Both the position numbers and the translations under genes were made by a program. Below the pieces are notes generated by a model, which was given only the letters and a program-made list of their open reading frames with translations, did not search any database and had not been told where the DNA came from. This document shows positions 9,076-18,777 of a stretch of 64,000 bases of DNA, one piece after another. The DNA is taken from contig CALANS010000051.1 in assembly GCA_937926105.1 (NCBI GenBank), positions 62,001 through 126,000 of the forward strand, written 5' to 3'. Positions within the stretch are counted from its first letter, which is position 1, and each line of letters begins with the position of its first letter. Source of the stretch: an uncultured Actinomycetes bacterium. GTDB lineage: Bacteria > Actinomycetota > Actinomycetes > Mycobacteriales > Nakamurellaceae.

Positions 9076-10929
9076 ATGACCGCCGTTATCGATTCGACCC
9101 TCACCGTGGAAGGCTCGCCGGCGAACGACCCCGGGCTGCGCGCCTGGGTCGACGAGGTCGCCGCGCTCACCGAGCCAGACCGTGTTTACTGGGCCGACGG
9201 CAGCGACGCCGAATGGATCCGGCTCACCGATGGGCTCGTCGATTCGGGTACCTTCACCCGGCTGACGGCCAAGCCCAACTCGTTCCACTGCGCCTCCGAT
9301 CCGGCCGACGTCGCCCGGGTGGAGGGCCGCACCTTCATCTGCTCCACCCGCGAGCGGGACGCCGGACCGACCAACAACTGGGTCGCCCCGGACGAGATGA
9401 AGGCGACCCTGACCGGCCTGTTCCGGGGCAGCATGCGCGGCCGCACGATGTACGTCGTCCCGTACTGCATGGGCCCCTACGACGCGCAGCCCGCGATGCT
9501 CGGCGTGGAGATCACCGACTCGCCGTACGTGGTGGTCTCCATGCGCGTCATGACCAGGATGGGCCGCCGCGCCCAGGATCTGATCGACGCCGGCGGCACC
9601 TGGGTCAAGGGGCTGCACTCGGTGGGAGCGCCGCTGGCCCCCGGTGAGCAGGATGTTGCCTGGCCGTGCAACGAGACCAAATACATCAGCCACTTCCCCG
9701 AGACCCGGGAGATCTGGTCCTACGGCTCGGGCTACGGCGGGAACGCGTTGCTCGGCAAGAAGTGCTACTCGCTGCGGATCGCCTCGGCCATCGCCCGCGA
9801 CGAGGGTTGGCTGGCCGAGCACATGCTGATCCTCAAGCTCACCAGCCCGGCCGGCGAGACCCACTACGTCGCGGCGGCCTTCCCCAGCGCGTGCGGCAAG
9901 ACGAACCTCGCGATGCTGGATCCGACCATCGAGGGCTGGACAGTGCAGACCCTGGGTGACGACATCGCCTGGATGCGCTTCGGCGACGACGGCCGGCTGT
10001 ACGCCACCAACCCGGAATACGGCATGTTCGGCGTCGCTCCGGGCACCGGCTACCACACCAACCCCAACGCCATGCGCGCCATCGAGCAGGGCAACTCGAT
10101 CTTCACCAACGTCGCGCTCGGTGATGACGGGGACATCTGGTGGGAGGGCATGACCGAACAGCCGCCCGCCCACCTGACGGACTGGAAGGGTCGGGACTGG
10201 ACCCCGTCGGGTCTGGATGCCGATGGCAACGAGCTGGCCAGCAAGGGCGAGCCCGCGGCGCACCCGAACTCCCGCTTCTGCACCCCGATGACGCAGTGCC
10301 CGATCATCGCCGACGAGTACTTCCAGCCCACCGGAGTGCCGATTTCGGCGATCCTGTTCGGCGGTCGGCGCAAGACCACGGTGCCCCTGGTGACGCAGTC
10401 CCGCAATTGGCAGCACGGCGTCTTCATGGGGGCGACGCTGTCCAGCGAGACCACCGCCGCGGCGACGGGCGCCGTCGGGGTGGTGCGCCGCGACCCGATG
10501 GCGATGCTGCCGTTCATCGGCTACAACGCCGGCGACTACCTGGCGCACTGGCTGCAGGTGGGCACGAGCGCCGACGCGGCGAAGCTCCCGCAGATCTTCT
10601 ACGTCAACTGGTTCCGGCGGGACGCCGACGGGGGCTTCCTGTGGCCGGGCTTCCGGGAGAACTCCCGGGTGCTCAAGTGGGTCATCGAGCGGCTGGACGG
10701 CTCGGCTCCGGCGACCGAGACCCCGATCGGGTACGTGCCCGCACCCGGGGCGCTGGATGTGGACGGCCTTGATATCACCGAGCAGGCGATCGCCGAGGCG
10801 GTGCGGGTGGACCCGGACGAGTGGCGCGCGGAGCTCCCGCTGATCCAGGAGTGGTTCGCCAAGTTCGGCGACGACCTGCCGGCGGAGCTCCGCGACGAAT
10901 GGGACGAGCTGCGGACACGCCTGGGCTGA
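9076..10929 (+). CDS. pckG: Phosphoenolpyruvate carboxykinase (GTP)
   Basis: 617 aa from ATG 9076, chosen over ATG 9052 because AGGGAG sits 10 nt upstream. The GTP-type P-loop motif PSACGKTN is at about residues 270-277. [11 protein letters not shown] and the C-terminal NWFRRD are typical of the family. The enzyme interconverts oxaloacetate + GTP and PEP + CO2, and actinobacteria use it for gluconeogenesis. The gene is monocistronic and followed by a strong hairpin terminator. Confidence 0.95.
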   Translation: MTAVIDSTLTVEGSPANDPGLRAWVDEVAALTEPDRVYWADGSDAEWIRLTDGLVDSGTFTRLTAKPNSFHCASDPADVARVEGRTFICSTRERDAGPTNNWVAPDEMKATLTGLFRGSMRGRTMYVVPYCMGPYDAQPAMLGVEITDSPYVVVSMRVMTRMGRRAQDLIDAGGTWVKGLHSVGAPLAPGEQDVAWPCNETKYISHFPETREIWSYGSGYGGNALLGKKCYSLRIASAIARDEGWLAEHMLILKLTSPAGETHYVAAAFPSACGKTNLAMLDPTIEGWTVQTLGDDIAWMRFGDDGRLYATNPEYGMFGVAPGTGYHTNPNAMRAIEQGNSIFTNVALGDDGDIWWEGMTEQPPAHLTDWKGRDWTPSGLDADGNELASKGEPAAHPNSRFCTPMTQCPIIADEYFQPTGVPISAILFGGRRKTTVPLVTQSRNWQHGVFMGATLSSETTAAATGAVGVVRRDPMAMLPFIGYNAGDYLAHWLQVGTSADAAKLPQIFYVNWFRRDADGGFLWPGFRENSRVLKWVIERLDGSAPATETPIGYVPAPGALDVDGLDITEQAIAEAVRVDPDEWRAELPLIQEWFAKFGDDLPAELRDEWDELRTRLG

Positions 10930-10939
10930 CACCTCGGCC

Positions 10940-10967
10940 GAGCCCGGTACCGCGTGGTGCCGGGCTC
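10940..10967 (+). terminator. Hairpin terminator after pckG
   Basis: GAGCCCGGTACC and GGTGCCGGGCTC form a 12-bp stem (one G-T pair) with loop GCGT, starting 11 nt after the pckG stop. There is no U-tract, as is common in high-G+C actinobacteria. It could also end the convergent coxG-like gene. Confidence 0.65.
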
Positions 10968-11058
10968 GCCGCCGGGCCGTGCAGCCACCCGGCGGCGCGA
11001 GCACGCCGCGGCTCGGGCCCGATCTGCCCCGACCGTCGCGTCGGCCGGCGAGGTGGCC

Positions 11059-11862
11059 TCAGCACTTGCTGGCCGCGGCCCGGGCCGCCCGCTTGGCGGC
11101 CCGGCGGGCCTTGCGCCGCTTCGAGATCCGGCGCAGCAGCAACAGCACGATCAGGCTGCCGACCAGCGGCGCGAGCCGCTTGAGGACGGGCGTTCCGGCG
11201 GACTCCAGCAGGTCGATCGGCTCGGGGGAGCGGGTGTAGGCCGCCGCGTGCCGCGGGCCATCGGCGGCGGCCGCCCCGGCCGCCCCGGATCCGTTGCCAG
11301 CGGCAGCACCGTTCGCCGCGTCGGAGCGCTCGGGACCATCGGCCGAACCCACCGCCGCACCCTCGCCGCCGCCGGCGTCCCCGCCGGCCTCGTCACCGCC
11401 GGATGGCTGCCCGGCCGAGGCGCTCAGCCTGCCGGCCAGGCAGTCGGCGAACTGGCCCAGGATCTTGTTGCCGACCTCCACCATCACGCCCCGGCCGAAC
11501 TGTGCGGGCCGTCCGGTGATGGTCAGGTCCGTGGTCATGGTGACCTCGGTGCGGTCCGGGGCCACCGAGGTGGCCGTGGCATTCACCGTCATCGACGCGG
11601 TGGACGCCGATCGGCTCGCGCTTCCGGAGGCCTCGATGGTCGCCCGGTGGGCCGACTCGTCGGCCTGCACGATGCGCGCCGATCCCTTGTAGGTCAGCTG
11701 GATCGGGCCCAGTTTGACCTTGACCGACCCGGTGTACTCCTGGCCGTCCGCGCTGGTCAGGGTGGCTCCGGGGAAGCAGGACGCGACCTGCTGCATGTCC
11801 AGCAGCGACGTCCATGCCTGATCGATGCCGACGGGCACCTCGAAGCGGTGTTCCAGTTCCAT
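11059..11862 (-). CDS. CoxG-like SRPBCC protein with C-terminal membrane anchor
   Basis: 267 aa from ATG 11862 with GGAGG 5 nt upstream. Residues 1-150 are an SRPBCC/CoxG domain (FEVPVGIDQAWTSLLDM ... FPGATLTS ... VKLGPIQLTYKGSA). A Gly/Ala-rich linker and a C-terminal hydrophobic helix (LAPLVGSLIVLLLL) followed by a very basic tail (RRISKRRKARR) suggest membrane anchoring with cytoplasmic orientation. CoxG recruits CO dehydrogenase to the membrane and couples it to the quinone pool in carboxydotrophs. It lies 5.4 kb from coxDE/xdhC, with no coxMSL nearby. Confidence 0.75.
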   Translation of the reverse strand: MELEHRFEVPVGIDQAWTSLLDMQQVASCFPGATLTSADGQEYTGSVKVKLGPIQLTYKGSARIVQADESAHRATIEASGSASRSASTASMTVNATATSVAPDRTEVTMTTDLTITGRPAQFGRGVMVEVGNKILGQFADCLAGRLSASAGQPSGGDEAGGDAGGGEGAAVGSADGPERSDAANGAAAGNGSGAAGAAAADGPRHAAAYTRSPEPIDLLESAGTPVLKRLAPLVGSLIVLLLLRRISKRRKARRAAKRAARAAASKC

Positions 11863-12327
11863 GGCAACCTCCAGCGCGATCGGGGTCTCCCGACCGATCC
11901 TAGGGGCCGCCGTCGGGCCGGGCCTCGGCAAGGCCCCTTCCAGGCCTTGCGCACACGCCTCGGCCCGGCCTCGCGCGCGCCCCGGCAAGGCCCGCCAGCG
12001 CCCCCGGCGGAACCCGACGAGCCCGCCCCGACCCGGTCGCTGTGGCCCCGCCCGGCGGTCGACGGGGCCACAGCGAGCGGCCGTGGTGGGATCCGACCAT
12101 CGGACCCCCGACGATCGGGGCACCGTGACGTCGTACTCCGCGGCGATTCGTGTCAGGATCGTCATCAAGCCGCGCCGGCATGACCTGCGGTCGCGGTGAG
12201 CGTCTCAGCGACGCGCACCCCGTCACCGCTGACGGACTGACCCGGGCGCAGGACACCGGCCGGTCCGCGGCGCGCCCGGAGACCCGGCGATCCCGGGGCC
12301 GGGCGACGAGCGAAGGAGTCGTGATAC
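11863..12327. other. 465-bp divergent intergenic region
   Basis: No gene is supported here. It separates the leftward coxG-like gene from the rightward E1alpha gene and must contain both promoters. It holds a 14-bp inverted repeat (12037-12076). AAGGAG at about 12314 serves the E1alpha start. Open frames crossing it are high-G+C artefacts without ribosome-binding sites. Confidence 0.5.
12037..12076. repeat. 14-bp inverted repeat, 12-nt loop
   Basis: TCGCTGTGGCCCCG and CGGGGCCACAGCGA are perfectly complementary. It lies between divergently transcribed genes, so a terminator role is unlikely unless transcripts read in. A dispersed palindrome or protein-binding site is equally possible. Confidence 0.5.
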
Positions 12328-13599
12328 ATGGCACCCGAACGGTGGATCACCAGCCCGAGGTCGGCGCCGGACCCGGGCGGACCCGGTTCGGCCGCGGTCC
12401 CGTCGGCGTCGCAGATGGTGGCCGGACTGCGAGCGACCAGCCAGGGAGAGGGATTGGTCGAGCTGCTGTCCCCGGAGGGTGTGCTGACCCCGCACCCGGA
12501 CTTCCCGCTGGAGGTCACGCCGGAGTTGCTGCAGGGCCTGTACCGGGACATGGTGCTGGTCCGGCGGTTCGATCGGGAGGCCAACGCCCTGCAGCGCCAG
12601 GGCCAGTTGGGCATCTGGGTGCCGCTGCTGGGTCAGGAGGCCGCGCAAATCGGGGCCGGTCGGGCGATGCGCCGCCAGGACATGGCCTTCCCCTCCTACC
12701 GGGAGCACGGCATCGCCTGGTGCCGGGGCATCGACCCGACCGAGCTGCTGGGGATCTTCCGCGGCACCGACCACTCCGGATGGGACCCGAAGGCGACCGG
12801 CTTTCACGACTACACCATCGTCATCGGCAACCAGGCGCTCAATGCCACCGGCTACGCGATGGGGCAGCGGTTCGACGACAAGGTGGGCTCCGGGGATCCC
12901 GAGGTCGACGAGGCCACCATCGTGTTCTTCGGCGACGGCGCCACCAGCCAGGGCGACGTGCACGAGGGGATGGTCTACGCGGCGGCGTTCGACGCCCCCG
13001 TGGTGTTCTACTGCCAGAACAACCAGTGGGCCATCTCGGAGCCGGTGGAAAAGCAGACCCGGGTGCCGCTGCACAAGCGCGCCGGCTCCTACGGCTTCCC
13101 GGGCATCCGGGTGGATGGCAACGACGTGCTGGCGTGCCTGGCCGTCACCCGCTGGGCGCTGGACGAGTGCCGCTCCGGCAACGGCCCGGTGATGATCGAG
13201 GCCTTCACCTACCGGATGGATGCGCACACCACCTCGGACGACCCGACCCGCTACCGGCTGGCCGACGAGACCGAAGCATGGAAGATGTTCGACCCGATCG
13301 AGCGGGTCCGGGTGCACCTGACGCGCACCGGTGCGGCCGACGAGGCGTTCTTCGACTCCGTGCAGGCCGAGGCCGACGAGTTGGCCGCGCGGTTCCGGGC
13401 GTTCACCGTCGCCATGCCCACCCCAGGGCCGGAGCGGATGTTCTCGCACGTGTACTCCGCCCCGCACCACCAGATCGAGCGGCAGCAGGCCGAGTACCTG
13501 GACTATCTGGCCGGGTTCGCTGACTCGGATCCGGGCGGCGGTGCCGGTCATGCTGCCGGTCTTGCTGCCGGCGCGGCGGCCGCAGGAGGTGCGCGATGA
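12328..13599 (+). CDS. 2-oxoacid dehydrogenase E1 component, alpha subunit
   Basis: 423 aa; ATG 12328 has AAGGAG upstream. The thiamine-diphosphate motif runs from GDGATSQGD (from residue 202) to the NNQ near residue 231. The phosphorylation-loop region YRMDAHTTSDDPTRYR is typical of BCKDH/PDH E1alpha. The enzyme decarboxylates a 2-oxoacid and reductively acylates E2 lipoyl groups. It overlaps E1beta by 4 nt (ATGA). The sequence looks closer to branched-chain 2-oxoacid E1 (bkdA) than to E. coli-type AceE, but the substrate cannot be settled from sequence alone. Confidence 0.88.
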   Translation: MAPERWITSPRSAPDPGGPGSAAVPSASQMVAGLRATSQGEGLVELLSPEGVLTPHPDFPLEVTPELLQGLYRDMVLVRRFDREANALQRQGQLGIWVPLLGQEAAQIGAGRAMRRQDMAFPSYREHGIAWCRGIDPTELLGIFRGTDHSGWDPKATGFHDYTIVIGNQALNATGYAMGQRFDDKVGSGDPEVDEATIVFFGDGATSQGDVHEGMVYAAAFDAPVVFYCQNNQWAISEPVEKQTRVPLHKRAGSYGFPGIRVDGNDVLACLAVTRWALDECRSGNGPVMIEAFTYRMDAHTTSDDPTRYRLADETEAWKMFDPIERVRVHLTRTGAADEAFFDSVQAEADELAARFRAFTVAMPTPGPERMFSHVYSAPHHQIERQQAEYLDYLAGFADSDPGGGAGHAAGLAAGAAAAGGAR

Positions 13600-14663
13600 G
13601 CGATACGGCGGTGACGACGACGGCCGGGACGGCGGCGGGAACGACTGGGGCGGTGACGGGGCAACAGGCGGGCGCCGGGTCCGACAAGACGACCTCGGTG
13701 ACGATGGCCAAGGCCCTGAACATGGGGCTGCGTGCCGCCATGGAGGCCGATCCGAAGGTGCTCGTCATGGGCGAGGATGTCGGCAAACTGGGCGGGGTCT
13801 TCCGGATCACCGACGGGCTGCAGAAGGACTTCGGCGAGCACCGGGTGCTGGACACCCCGCTGGCCGAGTCCGGCATCATCGGCACCGGGGTCGGCTTGGC
13901 GCTGCGCGGCTACCGGCCGGTCTGCGAGATCCAGTTCGACGGCTTCGTATTCCCCGGCTTCGACCAGATCATCTCCCAGGTCGCGAAGGTGACCTATCGC
14001 TCCCAAGGCGTGTGGTCGATGCCGATGGTGATCCGGATTCCGTTCGGCGGCGGCATCGGGGCGGTCGAGCACCACGCGGAGTCGCCGGAGTCGCTGTTCT
14101 GCCACATCGCCGGGCTGCGGGTGATGGCCTGCTCCACCGCTGGGGATGCCTACTGGATGATCCAGGAGGCCATCGCCTGCCCGGATCCGGTGGTGTTCTT
14201 CGAGCCCAAGCGCCGCTACTGGGAAAAGGGTGCGCTGGACACCTCGGCCCGACCGGAGACCGTTGTCTCCTCGGTGGTGCGCCGGCCCGGAACCGACTGC
14301 ACCGTCGTGTCGTACGGGCCGTCGATGCCGGTGCTGGCCAGGGCCGCCGATGCCGCGGCCGGCGAGGGCCGGTCGCTGGAGATCATTGACCTGCGGTCAC
14401 TGTCCCCGCTGGATCTGGAGCCGGTGCTGGAGTCGGTCCGCAAGACCGGTCACCTGGTGGTGGTCTCCGAGGCGCCGCGCGAATCGTCGATCACCTCGGA
14501 GATCGCCGCGCGGGTGACCGAGGAGGCGTTCTACTCGCTGGCCGCCCCGGTGCTGCGGGTGGCCGGCTTCGACACCCCCTACCCGCCCAGCCGGATCGAG
14601 GAGGAGTACCTGCCCGATCTGGACAAGGTGCTCGACGCCGTCGACCGGTCGCTGGCCTACTGA
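13596..14663 (+). CDS. 2-oxoacid dehydrogenase E1 component, beta subunit
   Basis: 355 aa; ATG 13596 preceded by AGGAGG inside the end of E1alpha, giving translational coupling. A Gly/Thr-rich leader of about 35 residues precedes the transketolase-like pyrimidine domain (KALNMGLRAAMEADPKVLVM, GEDVGKLGGVFRIT). The C-terminal domain carries SYGPSMPV and VVVSEAPRES. It pairs with E1alpha as an alpha2beta2 tetramer. Confidence 0.9.
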   Translation: MSDTAVTTTAGTAAGTTGAVTGQQAGAGSDKTTSVTMAKALNMGLRAAMEADPKVLVMGEDVGKLGGVFRITDGLQKDFGEHRVLDTPLAESGIIGTGVGLALRGYRPVCEIQFDGFVFPGFDQIISQVAKVTYRSQGVWSMPMVIRIPFGGGIGAVEHHAESPESLFCHIAGLRVMACSTAGDAYWMIQEAIACPDPVVFFEPKRRYWEKGALDTSARPETVVSSVVRRPGTDCTVVSYGPSMPVLARAADAAAGEGRSLEIIDLRSLSPLDLEPVLESVRKTGHLVVVSEAPRESSITSEIAARVTEEAFYSLAAPVLRVAGFDTPYPPSRIEEEYLPDLDKVLDAVDRSLAY

Positions 14664-14676
14664 TCGGGACTGGGAT

Positions 14677-16302
14677 ATGACAACCACATCGAGGCTGCAA
14701 ACCTTCACCCTGCCGGATGTCGGCGAGGGCCTGACCGAGGCCGAGATCCTGTCCTGGCACGTGAATGTCGGGGACATGCTCGAGGTCAACCAGATCATGG
14801 TGGAGATCGAGACCGCCAAGGCCGCGGTGGAGCTGCCCTCGCCGCATGCCGGTCGGGTACACAAGCTGCTGGTCGAGCCGGGGGTGACGATCGAGGTCGG
14901 TACGCCGATCATCCAGATCGACACCGATCCGGACGCAGGGCCATTGGACGGTGACGAGGGCTCCGGCGTCGGGCCCGCTGCCGGCGACGGCACGGGCGGT
15001 GGCGGCGCCAAGATCGGCGAGGCGATGGCGGACGGCCGAGTGGCGACCCTGGTCGGCTACATCGCGGCCGAGTCGGGCATGGCACGGCGGCCGCGCAGAT
15101 CGCGGGTCGGTGGCGGAGCCATGACCGGTGAGCCCGGTGGCGCGGCGTCCAGCGGCGGTGCGGCGCCCGGCGGGTTCGGCGGCGGGGACCCCGTGAACGC
15201 CGGCTTGCGTTCTGCTCCGTCCGGCGGAGCAGAACGCAAGCGTGGTTCTGACGACTCCGTGCCCGACTCGGCCGGTGCCGCTGACGCGCGCTCGGGAGTC
15301 GCTGCGTCTGGCGGGTCAAGTGCAGGGTCTGCGCCGGCCGGTACCGTCGCCGGACTCGCGCCGCTGGCCACCCCGCCGGTCCGCAAACTGGCCAAGGACC
15401 TGGGCATCGACCTGCGCTCCGTCACCGCGACCCGGGCGGACGGCGTGATCCGCCGCGCCGACGTGCAGGCTGCCCACGCCGGCGAAGCGGCGATGTCCCG
15501 CGTCGACGACCTGTGGGGTGGACCTGCGGGCACCGGCGGCTCCGAGGGCGGCGCGCCCGCCCGGTCCGGGGTGATCGAGTACGACCCCGCGAGCCGGCAG
15601 ACCCGGGTGCCCGTCAAGGGTGTGCGCAAGATGACGGCCGCCGCCATGGTGACGTCCGCCTTCACCGCGCCGCACGTCACCGAATTCCTCACCGTCGATG
15701 TCACACCCATGATGAAGCTGCGGGAGCGGCTGCGCGTCAGGCCGGAGTTCGCGGAGGTTCGGCTCAGTCCGCTGGTATTCGCCGCCCGCGCGGTGTGCCT
15801 GGCCGCGCGCCGCACGCCGGAGGCGAACTCGGTGTGGGTCGACGGCGCGGACGGCGGCACGGCCGAGATCGTCTACCAGCAGTACGTGCACCTGGGCATC
15901 GCCGCGGCCACGCCCCGAGGGCTGATCGTGCCGGTGATCCGGGACGCCGACCAGCTCGACCTGCTCGGGCTCGCACGGGCGCTGGGCGAGCTCACCACGA
16001 CCGCCCGCTCCGGCAAGACCGCGCCGGCGGACATGACCGGCGGAACGTTCACCATCACCAACGTGGGCGTGTTCGGCGTCGACACCGGAACCCCGATCAT
16101 CAACCCCGGGGAGTCCGCGATCCTGGCGCTTGGCTCGATCAAGGACGCTCCCTGGGTGGTGAACGGGAAGCTCAAGGTGCGCAAGGTGTGTCAGCTTGCG
16201 CTGTCGTTCGACCACCGGGTGATCGACGGGCAGCAGGGCTCGCAGTTCCTGGCAGACGTGGGCGCGCTGCTCGCGGACCCGGCGCTGGCGATCACGTACT
16301 GA
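14677..16302 (+). CDS. 2-oxoacid dehydrogenase E2 component (dihydrolipoamide acyltransferase)
   Basis: 541 aa. The lipoyl domain is residues 1-85, with the lipoylated Lys48 in IETAKAAVE. A long Gly/Ala/Ser linker follows, then a peripheral-subunit-binding domain at about 231-265 (TPPVRKLAKDLGIDL). The acyltransferase domain ends with DHRVIDG (His near 513). The linker contains a 17-bp perfect palindrome at 15203-15241, translated in frame as residues of about 176-189. No E3 gene follows, so dihydrolipoamide dehydrogenase must come from elsewhere. Confidence 0.9.
   Translation: MTTTSRLQTFTLPDVGEGLTEAEILSWHVNVGDMLEVNQIMVEIETAKAAVELPSPHAGRVHKLLVEPGVTIEVGTPIIQIDTDPDAGPLDGDEGSGVGPAAGDGTGGGGAKIGEAMADGRVATLVGYIAAESGMARRPRRSRVGGGAMTGEPGGAASSGGAAPGGFGGGDPVNAGLRSAPSGGAERKRGSDDSVPDSAGAADARSGVAASGGSSAGSAPAGTVAGLAPLATPPVRKLAKDLGIDLRSVTATRADGVIRRADVQAAHAGEAAMSRVDDLWGGPAGTGGSEGGAPARSGVIEYDPASRQTRVPVKGVRKMTAAAMVTSAFTAPHVTEFLTVDVTPMMKLRERLRVRPEFAEVRLSPLVFAARAVCLAARRTPEANSVWVDGADGGTAEIVYQQYVHLGIAAATPRGLIVPVIRDADQLDLLGLARALGELTTTARSGKTAPADMTGGTFTITNVGVFGVDTGTPIINPGESAILALGSIKDAPWVVNGKLKVRKVCQLALSFDHRVIDGQQGSQFLADVGALLADPALAITY
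15203..15241. repeat. In-frame palindromic element within the E2 linker
   Basis: Perfect 17-bp arms, GCTTGCGTTCTGCTCCG and its complement, surround a 5-nt loop. The element preserves the reading frame and encodes part of the flexible E2 linker (about AGLRSAPSGGAERKR). It differs from the palindromes at 7.3 and 52.0 kb. It resembles an inserted palindromic element tolerated in a disordered region. Confidence 0.75.
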
Positions 16303-16324
16303 CCGCCGCCCGGCTCGAGTGCCC

Positions 16325-16354
16325 CACGCGGCGCTCCGTGCGTGCAGCGCCGTG
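16325..16354 (+). terminator. Possible terminator of the E1-E2 operon
   Basis: CACGCGGCGCT pairs with AGCGCCGTG with a small bulge and a 10-nt loop, 22 nt after the E2 stop. The stem is moderate and lacks a U-tract. Confidence 0.4.
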
Positions 16355-16448
16355 CCCTGCTGTGCTGGTCCTCCGCCCACCCGGGTCGGGATTTCTGGGG
16401 CGGATGCTCTTAACAGGAGCGCAGGCGACCCGGCATGGTAATCCTCAC

Positions 16449-16462
16449 TGTCACCGGTGACA
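16449..16462. promoter_or_regulatory. Operator 1 of the CACCGGTG family
   Basis: TGTCACCGGTGACA, a perfect 14-bp palindrome with a central CG, typical of LacI-family sites. It is identical to the core of the site at 20561-20574. It lies 190 bp upstream of the annotated sialidase frame and could act as an auxiliary looping operator with the site at 16703. Confidence 0.7.
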
Positions 16463-16638
16463 TAGCTGGGCCGGTGAGTGAGTACCGGGCGACGGAGTTG
16501 TCGGCTCCGGGCCGCAGTCCCGACACCTGCGGCCCGGAGTGAACCGTCGATCGCGCGACGGTCGTTCAGCGCCGGTGGTGCCGTGTCGTCGCGGCCGGTT
16601 CGGCCCACCCATGGTGATAGCCGTTGTAAGGCAACACC

Positions 16639-18683
16639 TTGGTGCAAGAACTTCTTGACCAGGTCTTGACATCGCACCGTGCTACCCGTCACGCTTGGGT
16701 CAATGTTACCGGTGACATCCGTCGGATTGTCGATCGGCCGACGTGGTTCCTGCACGGCGCCGCTGTCGCCGAACACGACGGGGTGATCTGGGTCAGTTGG
16801 GAGAACGGGCTCAAGGACGAAAACAGCCAATACGCCATGCAGCGCGGCCGCTATTCCACCGACGGCGGCCAGACCTGGTCCGCCCCGGTGGTGATCGGGC
16901 CGGACCCGGACTGGCAGGACGATCCCGCCGACCCGGACGGCCTGGGCACCAACGGGCCGCTGGCCCGCAGCCACGGTGCCTTCATCCAGAGCGACGGGCA
17001 CCTGTACGCATTCGTCACCACCTTCGGGCCCGGTAACGGCACCGCGACGTTCAAGTCCGGTCTGCATGCCGAACTGTGGGTGGTCGACGAGACCGACCAC
17101 ACCTGGTCCGAGGTCAACCCGAACGTGCTGGACAACGTGTGGCCGCTGGAGCCACCGCGCAAGATGGCCGACGGCAACTACATCGTCGCCGGCGTCACCA
17201 AGGACTACGGCCCGGTGGTGGCGATCAGCCACGGCGACAACATCACCGAGCAGTGGGACACCGTCGTGCTGCCCGATGCCCGATCCACCGAGGGATCGAC
17301 CACGTTCCACTACACCGAGGCCGCCACCTGGGTCGACGGATCCACCGTCACGGTGGTGCTGCGCAATCAGGTCACCGAGCAGCACTACCGGGCCGCCGGC
17401 GTGGCGATCAGCCACGACTTCGGGCGGACCTGGGACTTCGGATCGTATGTCAACGATGTCGACCTGGACCGGATCGTCGCCGTCCCGGAGAGGGAGAGCA
17501 ACCTCCCGCAGACGCCGGCCAACATCTTTGTCGGAACCCTGTCCACCGGGCAGCGCTACCTGATCGGCAACATCGCCAGCCGGGCCACCATCAACATCCT
17601 GGTCTCCCGGCCTGGCGAGAAGATGCTCAGCCACTCGTTCCTCATTCAGGGCGACGCCAGCCAGCGACCGCAACTGTTCCCCGGGGGCGCCAAGGGTCCG
17701 CAGTTCAACCAGCCCTACGCCATCGAGCGAACCGAGTCGGACGGCAAGAACTACCTGTACGTGGTGTATTCCGACGCCAAGGAACGCGCGGAGTTCGTCA
17801 AGATTCCGGTGGCCTCGCTGCAAACCGAACGTCCGGCGCTAGCCTCCGTGTCGCTGCCGACGCACCTGATGGTGCAGCCGGGTGGGACGGTGACGGTGCC
17901 GGCGTCGCCGGCGCGTGTCGATGGGGTGCCGCTGGATGTGCGTCTGGCGACAGTCACCTATCACACGGATCGGCCGGACCTGGTGAGCTTCGACGGGGAC
18001 GCGGCGACGGTCTCGCAGGACGCGTCAAGCCTGCCTGGTGTGACGGTGTGGGCCGACGTCTCGTTCGGCGGCCGGACCATCACGTCCCCGGCGGTGACGA
18101 TCCATCTGCAGCCCACCGATGTCCATGCCAACAACCCCTTCTTCGACGATCTGGCGTGGGCGATCACCCATGGGATTGCGCAGGGCTATCCGGACGGCAC
18201 CTTCCGCCCGCTGCAGCAGGTCAGCCGCGGCAGTGGGCGGCCTTCGTGTGGCGAATGGCGCACCCCGGCCAGGCCGACCCCACCTGCGATCCCGAGCAGG
18301 ACCGGGCGTTCGATGATGTGCCAGCCGGGCAGGAACTATGCGGGGTGATCGAGGCATTGGCCGCCGAGGGCGTCACCGGCGGGTATCCGGATGGCACGTT
18401 CCGACCCGACGGCGTCATCAGCCGGGGCCAGTTGGCCGCGTTCCTGTATCGCTGGTTGCATCCAGGCGGCGCGGACGCCGAGTGTGCAGGGCCGTACCGT
18501 ACGTTTGTTGATGTGCCGGAGTCGATGGTGCTGTGCGGCGATGTGGAGTGGCTGGCCGCCTCCGGGATGACCCGTGGTTTCCCGGACGGGACGTTCCACC
18601 CGGACGATGCGGTGACCCGGCAGTCCGCGGCGGCCTTCCTGCACCGCACCGTCGCCCTGCAGGCCGACCTGCAGCCCGGCTGA
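16639..18683 (+). pseudogene. SLH-domain sialidase (Asp-box) disrupted by a frameshift
   Basis: Residues up to about 400 form a sialidase-like beta-propeller with Asp-boxes STDGGQTW (about residue 74) and SHDFGRTW (about 259). An Ig-like region and three S-layer homology repeats follow (FDDLAWAITHGIAQGYPDG, GVTGGYPDGTFRPD, GMTRGFPDGTFHPD). The reading frame breaks in the first SLH repeat near 18226-18232: GCCGCGGCAGTGG reads as SRG then shifts, and one extra C would restore SRGQWAAF. The continuing frame stops at 18683. There is no signal peptide, although SLH proteins are exported. A promoter/operator lies inside the apparent 5' end. Pseudogene or sequencing error. Confidence 0.65.
16666..16718 (+). 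promoter_or_regulatory. Promoter-like TTGACA with overlapping operator 2
   Basis: TTGACA at 16666-16671 is followed 37 nt later (start to start) by ATGTTACCGGTGACAT at 16703-16718. The -10 is poor. The same TTGACA-then-operator layout recurs at 20520 and 25162. Its position inside the apparent coding frame argues that the true translation start, or the ancestral gene end, lay further downstream or has been lost. Confidence 0.6.
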
Positions 18684-18686
18684 TAT

Positions 18687-18728
18687 CCGCCGCGCGGGGC
18701 GCCGTCCGGCACCGGCGCCCCGCGGCGG
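18687..18728 (+). terminator. GC-rich hairpin after the sialidase
   Basis: CCGCCGCGCGGGGCGCCG pairs with CGGCGCCCCGCGGCGG with a 2-nt bulge around an 8-nt loop, immediately after the SLH stop codon. It is a likely terminator or attenuator before dhaK. Confidence 0.6.
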
Positions 18729-18777
18729 AGACGCACCACGCGGGGAGACTCCCCGCGGCGAGGAGGGAAGGCTGGTC

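Larger units (their letters stand above)
16303..16638. other. 336-bp intergenic region between E2 and the sialidase remnant
   Basis: No credible gene is seen. It contains a bulged hairpin at 16325-16354 that may terminate the dehydrogenase operon, and a perfect 14-bp operator at 16449-16462. A signal-peptide coding sequence for the downstream SLH sialidase would be expected here but is not recognisable in any frame. Confidence 0.5.

Noticed and set aside
8914..11004. Open frame of about 700 codons opposite pckG
   Set aside because: Covers a certain pckG gene in antisense and carries no recognisable motif.
15316..17823. Very long open frame (over 800 codons) on the minus strand
   Set aside because: It is antisense to E2 and the sialidase, has no domain and no ribosome-binding site; a shadow caused by high third-position G+C.
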